NCBI GenBank assembly: GCA_038496445.1
Contig: JALMLS010000336.1
Coordinates: 1-64,000, forward strand
Origin: Trichosphaerium sp. ATCC 40318
Taxonomy: Eukaryota > Discosea > Flabellinia > Trichosidae
Length of the DNA stretch: 64,000 nt
Reading direction: 5' to 3'
Position numbers and translations under genes: made by a program. Within the stretch, counting starts at the first letter, position 1; each line of letters begins with the position of its first letter. The notes under the pieces were generated by a model. It made no database searches. It was not told the DNA's origin and saw only the letters and a program-made list of their open reading frames with translations. Below are positions 11,450-23,284 of this stretch, piece after piece.

Positions 11450-12412
11450 CTTGCAAAGTTGTTGGTGACACTGAAGAGCCGCACTTATTGCAACACCGGC
11501 TAAACTTAAAACCGGAATTTTAAGTGCCCGGCGAAATTACAACATTTTCTCTACACCCGGATTATTTTTGGGGCAGGAACAAGTTTCAAACAGTAAAGAA
11601 AGGTAATTCGTATTCGGATAAAAAGTTTAAAGCCTTTTATGAAACGTGAGATGTCGGCGAACATTTAGCCGATTTGCGGAGTTCCTCGCTGGTCAGTTCA
11701 TTTACTTTTAGGAACTTGTCGATGATACACACTTGCAAATAATGTTAGGAGTATGCACACCGTTCGGTATAATCGGGTATACTGAGGATAAAGCTACAAC
11801 ACCTTCTACTATACCTACGACAACGTTCGAAGCCAGAGAAGTACCTCAAGTAGCTGCCTGCGAAAACGTGGAAGCGCATGAACAGCCAACGTTTGAGAAA
11901 CCTCTGGAAAGCCAATCAATAACCCTTGGGGGCGTAGCTGAACTACTATTAACCCTGCATGACGCTCCAGATTGTTTTGTAACGCATTTATATTACACAA
12001 AAGCTACACAGAGCGCAAACCGGTCTAAGCGAAGCCATCGTAGTAGCAGGTACGCCCACTGTCTAAAATTGTAATACCCAAAAACAATTTCCTTGATCGG
12101 GCAAATAAATGGGTTATTTCTCCCAGTGACCCCATGTAGGTACCCTGGATATTACAAGGCACCTGTTAACACTTCAAGTGCTTCTAAACCAGGATATTCT
12201 TCACTATTTACTGGAGTACGTTAAAACAACTTCAAAACACTGTTTCCTTGGTTTGACAATAGTTTCCATAGTTTTGTGTAACGTTTTTAGTAATCTCGTT
12301 TTAAACCAGTTTGTTTTTTTGTTTCCTCTTATTTTACGTCTCTACGACGCGTTAAATAATAAAACCCGGATTCGTAAAGTTATGGCGACATTTTCTTACG
12401 CAATAATTCTAG
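11450..12412. other. upstream region with possible leader exons
   Basis: A plus-strand frame at 11743-12074 (MLGVCTPFGIIGYTED..., Thr/Pro-rich then basic) is open for 110 codons and could be a first exon of the AAA+ gene. No in-frame splice to 12413 could be fixed. Otherwise this is non-coding upstream sequence for YJU2 and the AAA+ gene. Confidence 0.3.
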
Positions 12413-15400
12413 GTTCAACAAGCACGAAAGCGCCAAGCAGATGGTCCACCTACAACCTCTTCAATACCACCTTTCAAATATAGAAAAATCAACAATATGC
12501 CGGTAACTCGGGCTACCGGGGCCAAAAATTGCCCGCCGGTCATTACACCTAGTTTTCTTCCTTTGTCTGTTGGAGGCCTTGGCCACTTTTTTACGCGAGA
12601 AGCTATAGCAAGGCAAAGAGAAATGTTGGGACAACAAGGAAAAACAAATCATAAGCAAGCTATGCACCAAAGCCCTTTCACAGTACAGGTCTTTGATATA
12701 AAGAAAGGCCCAAAGGCAGTGTACCAGTACGTAGTATTTTAGAGTTTTTTTATGTTCGTGGTATTGATTTATTCCTTTTTTACAAACAAACCCCTTTTCC
12801 TGAAATGTCATTTAGAAACTTCGTGCTAGCACGGTTCTTTTGTTTAATTTGGGTTTATGGTATATTTATAGTTTTGCTATGTAGGATGTATGTTTCTGAT
12901 TCAAAGCATCAAGTTTTAGCGCAGCTTGATCAAGCTCTGAACCACCTTGTTGAAAGTGCTTGTATAAGAAACTACAGTATTGTACGCATAACAGGACTGC
13001 GAAGGGAGCTCAACAATGTATTTATAACTGGATTGGAACCAGTAAAAGGAGCTTTGGCACCTGTAAATAAGCTAGGTAACCCTCAGACAATAGCGTTTGG
13101 GGTGCCGCAAGCCGTGGTATGTGTTTTAGTACACAACTATTTTTTGAACAGAAGTGAATTATCTGAAGTTCAAAAATAACGTTACCGCTTCATTATTACT
13201 TATATCGCCTGCTTACACCATTTCTAGTACAATAGCCCTTCCCAAAAGTTGACACCACCTATTGAAGTTTCTGTTGCTTCTCCTACACCTATAGTAACAC
13301 CATCTCTGTCTATTCCAACGCCATCGCCGCAAGTTACGCTGAATAAAAGTGCGTTTACGACGTGTTCCTACTTTTCGTATTTTTCCGTTTTTATTTCTGT
13401 CCTTACTTATGTTTAATAGCGCGTTACCAATGCCCTCTTCGATATTGTACTACTCAATTTACTACATTTGATCGTCTCATGACCCACACGAAACAATGCA
13501 AAAAATTACAAGGCGCTGTAAAGTAAGTATTGACTGTCTTGAAACGTTCTTGATGCTTTCCGGTTTGTGCCGGCGCGGATAAACAATTTTTCCGATCGTT
13601 GACGATTCTGATTTGTATTTTCAAAAGGGAGGACAGGCAAAACCATCCATGTGGCAGGAGTTGCTCTGGAAATGTTTCTTCATCATCAAAGTTGGCTACT
13701 GCGCTTGGTACTTGTAAAGATAAGACAAAAGCAGCTAGACTTATTCTTGTTAAAATGGGTAAGTATTACTACAGGCGTTAACGCGAAGTAAAAAGGGCTT
13801 TGAGTTTCGAAGATCAAAAACCGAAGTTCGGCCAACTTTTTTGTTTCGAAAGAAAAAAGCTAGTCTACAAAAAACTAACTTGTTGTTTAAAAGGTGAGGA
13901 GACAATACAAGGGCATACATATAGTTTGGTTGGATTATTTTCTTGTCAATGTAGACGGTGGTTATCAGTGCATGATAAAAACTTGGTATGTCGCCATAAC
14001 CTTGTGTTACTTAATCTTCACAACCGTTGACTTATATTTTTTTGTTAAGTATGCACTAAGCCGTGATTTTAATCCAAAAAAATCAACCTTTCTCATTGAG
14101 CAAAAACTCAAGGATGGTAAAATGTTTATTCGTCTACGCACTGGAGAGAAGTACGAAAATGCAGTCGCCTTTGGTGGCCAATGCTTAAAAATAACTTCTG
14201 ATATTGCGGGTAAGAAGAAACCTTTCTCAAGTGAAGCGACTTCTGACACTTTGTTTTTGTAGAAAATCAATTTTTTTGTGTACATAATGTAAACGCTCTT
14301 GAAGAGCTTCTTGAACCGATTTTTGGTATGGATAAACTGAAACAAAGATTAAGACAATTCAGAAAGAAATTCTTTTGGGAATTAGCGCTTAAAGCACAAG
14401 TACGTTACAACGCTGAAAACTTTCTGTTTAGGTTTTCTTATTTTTTTCCGATATCCTTAACTTATTGTTATCTTCAGAGTGCAACCGTTAAGTCTACTGA
14501 TATGATGTCTATGGCATTTATGGGATCTCCAGGGACAGGAAAAACAATGATGGCTCGATTAATCGCGCGGAGTACGTACTTGTGGCTCATTGAAAGAAAC
14601 GATAAAATTTTTGCTTGTTAAATATCATTCCTTCTTTCTGGATCGCTTGCTTTTTCTTATTCTTTTTAGTGATGCATCGTTTGGGTATTGTAACATCAAG
14701 TAACGTATTAGAAGTACAAAGGAGTGATCTTGTCGGTAAATACGTCGGTCACACAGCAGCGAAGACTAAAAACGTGATGCAACTTGCTCAAGGAGGTGTA
14801 TTGTTTCTTGATGAAGCTTACAGACTCTCTGATTCTGGCTCATCAAACGACTTTGGAAAAGAAGCTATTGAAGAACTAATGACTGCTATGAATCCTGGTA
14901 AGTATCGAACATTTTCCGCGAAGAAAGGAAACTTGTTTTCAAGTGACTTGTTTTCTCAATTTTGTTTTGAAATTCTTTACTCTTTGTCGCAAATATAATC
15001 GGTTCCTGACTTACAATATTGTAAAGTCATATTATCGAGCGGCTTTTCCAAAGGCCCTTGAGATGGCTGTTTTTTCTAGAGAGAATTCTAATTTTTTTCT
15101 GTTTTTTGTAGATTTGCCTCCAGAGAAGCGAATCGTTTTCATTTTTGCTGGCTACAAGGATAAAATGAATCAGTTCATGCGTACCAATCCAGGACTATTC
15201 AGAAGAACACCACATATATTTGATTTTCCTGATTATGAGCCTGAAGAGCTTGTTGAGATATTAAAAGAGAAGATATCAAAGAAGGGTTATTTTATTGATC
15301 CTAAACTTACTGATAAAAAGTTTAAAGATATAATCGTTAATGGTACTACACCTGAAGCAAGAAGTAAAGTGAATGCTGGTTTAACAGACGTTCTAATACC

Positions 15401-15638
15401 TGCTGCTACAAGACACCTTGTAGATAGACTTGTAAGTACCCAAAGAACTCCATTTTGTTTAAGTTCTCTTTTTTTTTCCTTTTTTTTTCTTCATCACTGA
15501 CACATGTTTTTTCAGGACTTGGGAGTCGATTTCGGTAGAAAACTACTTGAGTTGAATGAACAAGATTTCAGGCTTGGTATTGCTGAGCTACCTAAGGTAG
15601 ATCAAAGCGAATCAGGATTACCACAAATGTATTCTTGA
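12413..15638 (+). CDS. C2HC zinc-finger / fascin-like beta-trefoil / CbbX-type AAA+ ATPase
   Basis: Spliced exons read in one frame: MPVTRATGAKN (ATG 12497, frame open back to an acceptor at 12412), a folded region (QVFDIKKGPKAVYQ, LAQLDQALNHLVES), a Pro/Ser linker, and a zinc finger CPLRYCTTQFTTFDRLMTH...C near 13430-13510. Then comes a stretch resembling a fascin-like trefoil unit (WLSVHDKNLYALS, STFLIEQKLKDGK, 13900-14210), and finally a CbbX/CfxQ AAA+ module. In that module Walker A is GSPGTGKT (14520-14545), Walker B is GVLFLDEAYRL (about 14800), IVFIFAGYKDKM with NPGLFRR lies at about 15130-15210, and a C-terminal lid ends LPQMYS at 15636-15638. All resolved intron phases agree. CbbX-type ATPases remodel partner proteins such as Rubisco, while those in non-photosynthetic eukaryotes are poorly understood. 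The first exon is uncertain. Confidence 0.75.
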
Positions 15639-16035
15639 AGTGTTTTTTTTGTGAAAACATAAAGATAGCACTTATGGTTCCCTTTAATTTCTAATTAATC
15701 AACAACTGTAATACTGTAATAAACAAAACCAAGTTGTATTTTAACAAAAACTTTGCTCTTGTTGATAGGAAAAAAAACACTCCTTTCGTGATGTACCAGT
15801 GAGCTAAGTAAGATGTATATTTGATGTCGCCCACAAAAGAAATCTGTCACGTTTTAGCAAACAACAGTATGTCTTATGACATAAACTGTGTGCCCTTACG
15901 TTTACTGTATTGCTGGCTTAACAATACGGAGTATGGCATACTTACTCTGTACTGTTTAGAATTGATTGTACGAGCAGATATTTTGCATATCATTTTTTTT
16001 TTGATTCAGTTTGTATTTGCACTATCAGAGGTAGT
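15639..16035. other. intergenic, convergent gene ends
   Basis: About 400 bases lie between two stops. A hydrophobic plus-strand frame here (15821-16102) overlaps the real minus-strand gene and is a shadow. Nothing else was seen. Confidence 0.5.
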
Positions 16036-17285
16036 TTATATCTCCAGTTTTATTTTATTAATACTTCTATCAGTTGAGAAGTACATATACCCCTTATTAT
16101 AAACTAAACCCATAGGAAAACGAAGCTCTACATCAAGTTTAACTTTTACAACCTCTCCTGATTCTGGAAAAAGACGAAACATCTCATGTTCGTCAAAGTA
16201 ATATACACTCTCTAGTGGTAATTGTTAGTATCGCAAGAGTTTTAATTAGATATATGGGAAACACTGATTTCATAGTGAGAGTGTCATTTACCTCTTGCAC
16301 AGCAAAGAAACCAGCCACTGCTTGTACGATGTGATGAACACATTTTTGGAATGCTATCACTATCGAGATTCATCTTCCATACAGCCTTTGTTGTACGGAA
16401 AAACAAGTTTCCATTCCTATCTACATCAACGCCTTGTGGTGCTCTAAATGTAGCCTGTATTGTTGATGAAATTACACGGTTGGGATTCTTTGAATCAAGA
16501 ATATTGATTTGGTGCTTGTCAACATCACTAAAAATAACTTGATCATTTTCTCCAATGACAATCCCGCATAGCCATTTATGATTGCAACTAACTGCTGATA
16601 TATCTCCAGTAGATGCATTAATTCTTTGTACACTCTAGTTGATGAAAGAAGAGTTACAAAGAGAAACCTCAAAGTGCCTGCAAAAAAAAAATTGCATACT
16701 TTCTAGTAAAAATCACGTGCCCTATTGTTTGCGTCAGTAATATAAATATTATTCTTACTATCCACTGCAACATCATGAGGGTATGAAAGATAATCAGCTG
16801 TGCATTCAAAGGTTGAAACCTTGTTTGTCTTCAAACATAGCTTGCGAATGCGATGGTTTTGATTATCAGTTATAATAAGCTAGAACACCTAGTTATATCA
16901 CCAGAAACGATTTTAATAAACACTTACATTATCATCAGAATCAAACGCTAAACCGAAAATATCATGAAATTTAGCAACATCTGCTGAGCCTTCGTTTTTT
17001 ATTAAACCAGTGCTGGAATAGCGTTAAATAATTGACTATGTACCATCTGCATAGCCTGCGCGGTTGCTAAAACCTGTTACAGCAATAACTTTGTAAACTG
17101 TTGTGAGCTCCTAAACTTCAGGTTAGAACGTTAAAATTCATGGTAATGTCACGTCCTTTGTACAACAGACAAGATTTTGTGAAGATATTGAACTGAGAGC
17201 AAATCTGAGCCACTGATGAAAGACATGACGGTGTCTTGATGAATTCTAGTATGTGTAAAACCATTTCTACAGGTAATGAATCCAT
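16036..17285 (-). CDS. F-box protein with NHL-repeat propeller
   Basis: The start at 17285 gives MDSLPVEMVLHILEFIK followed by C..SVAQICSQF, a good F-box (LPxEhhxxIhxFh). Exon 1 (17130-17285) joins the next through an intron of only 19 nt (17111-17129) containing a CTAAC branch-like box. The following exons encode NHL repeats: VIAVTGFSNRAGYADG, FHDIFGLAFDSDDN, LIITDNQNHRIRKLC, then YPHDVAVDSKNNIYITDANN, RAPQGVDVDRNGNLFF and RFPMGLVYNKGYMYFSTD, with the stop at 16036-16038. NHL repeats form beta-propellers that bind protein or RNA, and F-box plus propeller is the standard SCF substrate-receptor layout. The substrate is unknown. Confidence 0.75.
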
Positions 17286-17563
17286 TGTGCTGGCTACAGT
17301 GTTTATTACAACCGATTATAAAATAACTTCAGTGAATCCTTTGCGGCTGTACCAGAAGCGGACTTATCGTAGCAAGAGAAATCTAATCTTTGAAGAACAT
17401 ATGTAAATACTATTTAAACATTGAGGAACCTCATACGGCAATATTTTTTTAATGTATTACAAAGGTGCGACAAGCACATTGACCTATACTTAGCATACTA
17501 CTGACTAACGTGTATAACTATCTAGAAAGCAATTATGAAGATAGATGTCATATTTGTTTTATT

Positions 17564-18975
17564 TTACTCTTGTTTGCACACAGCTTTAGTTGCGCTTCTA
17601 TACCTTTTTTCTGGACTAAATGCTTTTTCTTCTGCTTTCCTTTTTGGTGTCTCTTTGTTTTCGCCATTATATCTTTTTTCTTTTTTAATTACCTCTATAA
17701 TTACACAGTCATCATCATCGTTATCATTAACAGGGCTCACATCTAAATGAAAAAAGTAAGAATACCAAATTTTTCTTGTTTCTTTCGTATTTATTCATAA
17801 AACACGTGTCTCAATAACGAACCTTTATTTTCTTTATCATCAAGCTTGAATCTGTGTTTATCTAAGAGTCTTTGGAATGATCCTTTCTTAGGACTTTTAC
17901 GAACTCCTTTGGGTGATTTCCTTGCAAATCCTTGTTTCAGTTTTCTACGTGGTGTTGGTGCAGGAGCTTTGTTTGGAAACTGAGATAGTCCCATTAGCTT
18001 TGGTGGAGGCGCTTTAGCAGCCTCGATATTAAATATATGGGTTCTGTATAATCTTTGTTCCCTGGGTGTATCATAAACTGAGGATGTTCCATTCGGTGGT
18101 TGGTATTTGGGTGAAACATCCTTGAGTTTTGTACTGTAGCTAGAGTAGCTCATTTCATCGTCACGGCTGCTACTCATTGTGTTGTTTATCTGACAATAAT
18201 ATAAGTAAAGCAAGTTGCAAATAAAACACAAACCAGTCTTCTTCTAGTTGGAGTAACTGTATGCTTTTTTTGGACTTCCATTGCTTCAACGTTTGTATCT
18301 TCCCTTGAAGTCAGCATGCTTGAACGTCTATTTGGGCTTTTTGGTTGCTTTGGAGAACTGAGTCTAATTTAGTAGTGACTCTTTAAAATACATGATACTT
18401 ACGTCTGTGGAGGCTTCAGGGGTTCAACACGTTTGGATGATAATTTTACCACCTTGTAAACTGTATTGATTCCAGTGACAACTTTTATATCCGTATTGAG
18501 TGGAACAGGGACCTTTAGTGTTAACAAACAAAATTAAGCAACTCTTATTCATGACCTATTCTGATCGATAAAAAAAACATACTTCCTTTCCTGTTTGTAT
18601 CTTTTTTGAATCAATGTAAACAGGTCGAGTGTCTTTAGTCTTAAAAATGGAACTAGTTAAAATCCAAAATAAACGCAACTCAAGAGGAAACATAAAACAA
18701 CTTACTTCGACAACAAGTATTTTAACATCTGAGGAAGTAACAATAAGCGTGAACAAGTTCTCGGATAATTTTTTGGAAGTGACGCCAAGTTTATCTCGCC
18801 CTATTTCGTTTTTCCCAACACTAAGAAACACAATAAACATGAAGAAACGCCAAGAAAACATGCAATAAATCCAAAAAAAAATAAAAAAAAACGGTTAGAT
18901 TTGTTTGTCTTTGTAGTGCCTTAGTGTAAGTGTCTCGGTGTAAGAAAGACGTTTTAAACCGAAAGTGTGAATCAT
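17564..18975 (-). CDS. FHA-domain nuclear protein (gene E), inverted paralogue of gene A
   Basis: Exon 1 (18920-18975) reads MIHTFGLKRLSYTETLTL, nearly the same as gene A. Exon 2 begins at 18820 with SVGKNEIGRDKLGVTSKKL, then FTLIVTSSDVKILVVE, completing the FHA domain with VPLNTDIKVVTGINTVYKVVKL. Later exons carry SSPKQPKSPNRRSS, a Ser/Tyr-rich stretch, PAPTPRRKLK, KSPKKGSFQRLLDKHR, an acidic run (NDNDDDDC) and FSPEKRYRSATKAVCKQE ending at 17564-17566. The intron between exons 1 and 2 (18821-18919) appears to begin GC rather than GT. The phase-1 intron from about 17827 to 17741 joins ENK to DVSPVN. As in gene A, repeated SP-K/Q-K motifs could be phosphorylated or bind DNA. Function is inferred only. 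Confidence 0.72.
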
Positions 18976-19701
18976 CGTTTTTTTTTAATAGCGTATTAGT
19001 GACACAATGACCACAATGCCTATAAGTCAGTGAGGAAATGATCACTCGGTTGAATGTACCGTTGTTCACTCGTAAATAAAAAAAGTCTACCCTGGTAAAC
19101 CAGTTTAAGGCTCAAGCTATTGCATGGCAGTTATAAATGTTCAACTAGCGGCAGCATTGGTAGGCCTTTCGCCTAAACGATTTTTGTTCGTCACGTGACT
19201 GAAATAGACTTCAAGTCGATGGTCTAAAAGTTGGTTGTTTCTTTTATCACTTTACAAATCCATATGGTGCTGTACATATCTCATTACCAGAGAACAAAGA
19301 TGAGAAAAATTGGTTGCTTTTCGTTGAACGGGAAACCCAAATATGTAGAACTTTGTCAAAAAAAAGTCGAAAATTCGGCACACTAATTATCCTATATTAT
19401 GCCATAGGAACCATTTAGAAAGCCCCCCTTTTAGGGGGGGTTTGTGGGGGGAGAGGCTAGCGGCGACTGAGCGCCATAACCCAGTTGTCTCCCTTTGTGG
19501 CGAACAGTTCAATATCACTTTGACATTTTTTCGACTTTTTTTTCGACATTTTAGTACACACCCGTTGAACGGCTTTACAGCCTAGAAAAGGAGCTGCAAA
19601 GACTTTCATAGCAAAATCAACAGCTGTTGAAGATTCCTATATTTTGAAGGTATTGGGTAAATATTCATGAATAGTTCTTCATCAAACTAAATTGGTTATA
19701 G
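18976..19701. promoter_or_regulatory. divergent intergenic region with foldback element
   Basis: About 725 bases lie between the starts of FHA gene E and the cysteine-rich membrane protein gene. It holds a CACGTG at 19192 and a foldback-like segment (19322-19572, listed separately). Confidence 0.5.
19322..19572. mobile_element. MITE-like foldback segment
   Basis: A 10-bp direct repeat CGTTGAACGG occurs at 19322-19331 and 19563-19572. Just inside lie inverted arms: GTCAAAAAAAAGTCGAAAA at 19355-19373, and its near-perfect reverse complement around 19526-19547. The centre has C6-TTTTA-G7 (19423-19440) plus another G run (about 19445-19451), able to form a hairpin or G-rich structure. No transposase is present. 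Size and symmetry suggest a miniature inverted-repeat element, though A-rich arms could partly arise by chance. Confidence 0.4.
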
Positions 19702-21358
19702 ATGAGTAAGCTGGTAAGCTAGTTATTATTGCGTATTTAATACGTTGTAGTGCGTAGCTTCTATCATTGGCATTGTAGCCTCTTTAGCTGCAGTCGGTTG
19801 GTTTTTCTCGGTTCTATTCGTTTTGATGTATCCACAGAAGAATAGTGCAGTGCTGACGCTGTTTCTATTGTTTTTTTGAGCGTTAATGTTACTTGACTCT
19901 AAAATAGCGTACCAGAGATCCACATCAACGCAGACTATAAACCGTGAGTCCTCGAGGTACTATTTGATGTGTTAAAGTCATTTAGGGCTATTTGTACTGT
20001 GGTAGACTCTTACATTGTTGAGTACAAGTGTTGCCGCAAGAGATGCTACGGATGCTCTGAGTGCAGGCGAGTTTTGGATATTTTAATACTTTTGATCTGA
20101 TACTAAACACAGCCGAAGTAATCCATCGTGTTCAACACGTTTGAGAGTACGCACAACAACACGTGTTATAACAAAAATAAAACTAAACAATTTATTTTTA
20201 GAACGAAGATCCTGGTCCTTGTTGTGATGGTTATTATTGTTGCCAAGATTGCTGTGATACTTGTTGTAGTACAAACAGCAAAGGGAGGCAAACATGTACT
20301 AAAGCTTGGTTTAATGTGGAAAGGCATTATTTGTTCTCACGTGATTTTTTTTTCGTTTAGGTCATAGCTGTAATTGTCATTGTTGTAGTTCAGTTTATGA
20401 TCAAGCTTGTGAAGTAGTTTGTCCTACTTGCTACAACGTGATTGTTGATGTACGAAACTCTGATTTTAGGTTTAGTTAACACACGTATTCTAACATCTCT
20501 AGTACGATTATGAGTGTCTACTACCAAATCAGACTTGTTGTGATAATGGTCCTGGATACCACCAACAGATAAAAAAGTGTAGCACGTCTTCATCTTGTGC
20601 GAATAACTTTAAAACTGAACATGCGGTACAGTTCATTTTATCAGCTGGAGCTTTAACTAAGTTCGCAATAGCGTAATACCTCGTTTGCTTGTTACTATGA
20701 TCCTCAAAAATGCACTGATGTTTCGTTCTATAAAGGATATATATGGTGGAAATGGTTACTACTTATGATACCTGCAGTGGTAATCGTAGGAATTCTCCAT
20801 TTAATAACGTTCTTCGCTGGAATTATGCTCAACTGCAAAGTACGTTTTCTTATTTTTTTCCGGAATATGTTCAAAACTTCTTTTCGTTGAAACTCTTCTT
20901 AGGGCAGACAAAGCGCTGGTTTCACAGCTATCGTTTGGTGGACTGTTTTGTTTCCATTCATATTCTTTCTTCCTATTCTTCTTGCTGGAAACCCTAATAT
21001 CATTAACAACGCAGTAAAACATGGGCTAACAATAACTATATGTATTTCAATATCTTTCTCACTATCTGCTGCATCATTACTTAACTGGAAGATAATATTT
21101 CGCCCAGCAATAAATAACATAGGAGGTGCTTTGGCGGCTTGTACTTTCGCTTTTATTGTGCCTATTGGTATGGGTGTACCGCTTACTGTATTGACGTTTG
21201 GAACAATTATTGGGTGGGTAGCGTTAGCTCTAAGTATTGCATCGTTCTTGAGCGTTATTGGCATCTTAACCGCTTGTTTTGTCTATGACAATGTAAAGCC
21301 AAAACATAGCCTTTCTGTACAGGATAATGATCATTCTTATCAATCTCTCGCTTCGTGA
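19702..21358 (+). CDS. cysteine-rich multi-pass membrane protein
   Basis: ATG 19702 (MSKL), phase-0 intron 19714-19750, then a first membrane segment (SIIGIVASLAAVGWFFSVLF). Several small exons follow that encode a very cysteine-rich presumed extracellular domain: CCRKRCYGC, DPGPCCDGYYCCQDCCDTCC, HSCNCHCC, CEVVCPTCYN, NQTCCDNGPGY. Then CYYDPQKCTDVSFYKGYIWWKW leads into further membrane segments (LLLMIPAVVIVGILHLITF, IVWWTVLFPFIFFLPILLAG, ITICISISFSLSAASLL, GALAACTFAFIVPIGMGV, GWVALALSIASFLSVIGIL) and a short polar tail ending at 21358. I do not recognise the family. The layout (one TM, disulfide-rich loop, about five TMs) suggests a receptor, channel-associated or scaffold protein of the surface or secretory membranes. 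Most donors in this gene start GTAC or GTGC. Confidence 0.65.
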
Positions 21359-21999
21359 ATTACATATACAATAAAGTACAAAAGTCTTTTTTTTCTACTA
21401 TTCTTTGAACATACCTTTGTCAGCTTCGTTCCCGTGTTGGTTAATAGTCCATTTATACGTTCTATGACTTTACATTGAATATAAAACTAACGCTTGTGGC
21501 AGAAGAAAGCGCAATGGAGCAAGGTAGAGTAAAACAGTTTAGTCAACATAATGTTTTTAACAGTACTCAAATCACTATGGTTGTTCCTATCTAGGGTGTT
21601 CTAAGAATGATTCTCGTCCTTTCTTGCTCCTAAAAACACGCAACAAACTGTGTCATGCCAAGCATGGAACAGACTTAACTGTTAAAGACAATTCAGAACT
21701 AAAATTCAGAGCAACCTTCAATGCGTCTTTGAGTCGAAGAAATTCTTGAGTATCTATCGTTAGTTGAGTTTGTTGAACCTAATCCCACAGTGGTCCACTG
21801 CTAACCACCAAAGAAAAGCGCATACGTACCATGTGCCAGTGTTAATGAAAAGGATGGTTGTAGCAAACAAAAAGATGTTTAAAAGTGAAGAAGCAGTATT
21901 AATTGTATTCAGTGAACTGTTTTATGGTTCAACGGTTGATCATATTTCAAAAGAACCAACATACATAACATCGTGGCTTACCTAAACGCGAAAACAACT
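21359..21999. other. intergenic
   Basis: About 640 bases. A 73-codon plus-strand frame (21764-21985) shows no domain and no start context, so it is left out as a gene. No RNA gene was seen. Confidence 0.4.
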
Positions 22000-22682
22000 A
22001 TGACTACTAAACAACAACAGCAAACATCACCAGTCCGCGTCACAATCCAGTTTGACATTGAGCCAGAACAAATTTCATCAACACTCAAAAACATTCTCAA
22101 TTGTGGTGTTCAAGTCGGTCCAGTATCAATACAAAACGTACGCCAAAACCATATTGCGCCCTTTTAATAAGTAAATCTCTTACACATAATTAGGTATCGG
22201 ATAAACCTTCAACTGAACAACATGACGAATCAGAATCTAGCAACAGCGAAGAGAATGATAGTACAGAGTCAAGCAGCACCGACGATACAGAATCTAGCGA
22301 AAATGTGGATTATGAAGACAACATTGGTCTTGCCAACACAATCAAAAAATGCCCTCGATTCTTGAAACGTGTCCCATTAGATCAACAAGAACAATGGATC
22401 AAAGCAATTCTACAACTTCAATCTGAAGGATACAAGAGATGGAGACCTTGTCTCAATGCAATGCTTAAAGTCGGATTCTCAGGTGACGTTCAACAAGTGA
22501 TCAATGCCATGGAAGAACAAAAGGCATTTCGCATCAAAAAAAGACAAGAACGTAAAGAACAGAGGGATTCAAAACGCAACCAAGGTGCCAAAAAGTGTAC
22601 TCAAAGAGGTGCCAACAAATTCAAATACAAGCACGCTTACACGCAGCAAAAAACAGAATGTGTCAAGCGTACCAAAGAGTAG
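22000..22682 (+). CDS. unrecognised acidic/basic protein
   Basis: Two exons. The first, from ATG at 22000, encodes MTTKQQQQTSPVRVTIQFDIEP and VQVGPVSIQN. It joins in phase 0 through the intron from GTACGCC (about 22138) to the AG at about 22192. The second encodes a Ser/Glu/Asp-rich linker (SESSNSEENDSTESS), a compact segment (IKKCPRFLKRVPLDQQEQW, GYKRWRPCLNAMLKVGFSG) and a strongly basic tail (KKRQERKEQRDSKRN). Stop at 22680-22682. Charge pattern suggests a nuclear or RNA-associated protein. I recognise no family. Confidence 0.6.
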
Positions 22683-23284
22683 AGATACTTACCAAATCCA
22701 TATTATTGCAAAGCACTACTATTCGTATAAATAAATACTTTGATCCTACTATATTCATTGACTGTTTGCTAAAATTGTATCGAAAACAACATAACATTGG
22801 AGTTCATCCTTCTTTGTATCACTTCTTCTTTTTTTATTTTGGGCTAGCTGTAGGTTATACCAATCTAAGTGCAAATCAAAACGAGAAAAAAAACCTCCAA
22901 TAAAGCTTGTTTGCTCTGAAACCGTTATCTGATTCATCAAATAAGAAATAATAGGATGGATTGCGTTGTTCAAAACAGAAAACGGAAAATAACAAGAATA
23001 GAAATAGCCTCGTTGGTGATGGAGAAGACCGAACCTATACAGCTGCGCTGGAAACAAGTTAGCCATTATCTGCAAATACAACATGAAAGTCACAGATTTT
23101 TTTAGCACGTATTTTCAAATAAAAGCAGACAGCTATGTTTATGATTCATGCTAGAAGTTCCCCAAACTACTCATTCACGTTTCACAGAGGCGTTTTTACG
23201 GCCTATTGCTTCACTTGCGTTTCAGAAGCTGCTTCTGCTTCTGTAAAGTGATAAGCGCTTCAAACCCCTTTAAATACAGATACA
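22683..23284. other. intergenic
   Basis: About 600 bases between same-strand genes. Open frames on both strands lack motifs. No repeat or RNA gene was recognised. Confidence 0.4.

Noticed and set aside
15821-16102. Hydrophobic plus-strand frame resembling a membrane protein
   Set aside because: It overlaps the 3' end of the minus-strand F-box/NHL gene, has no splice partners, and its composition is that of AT-rich sequence.
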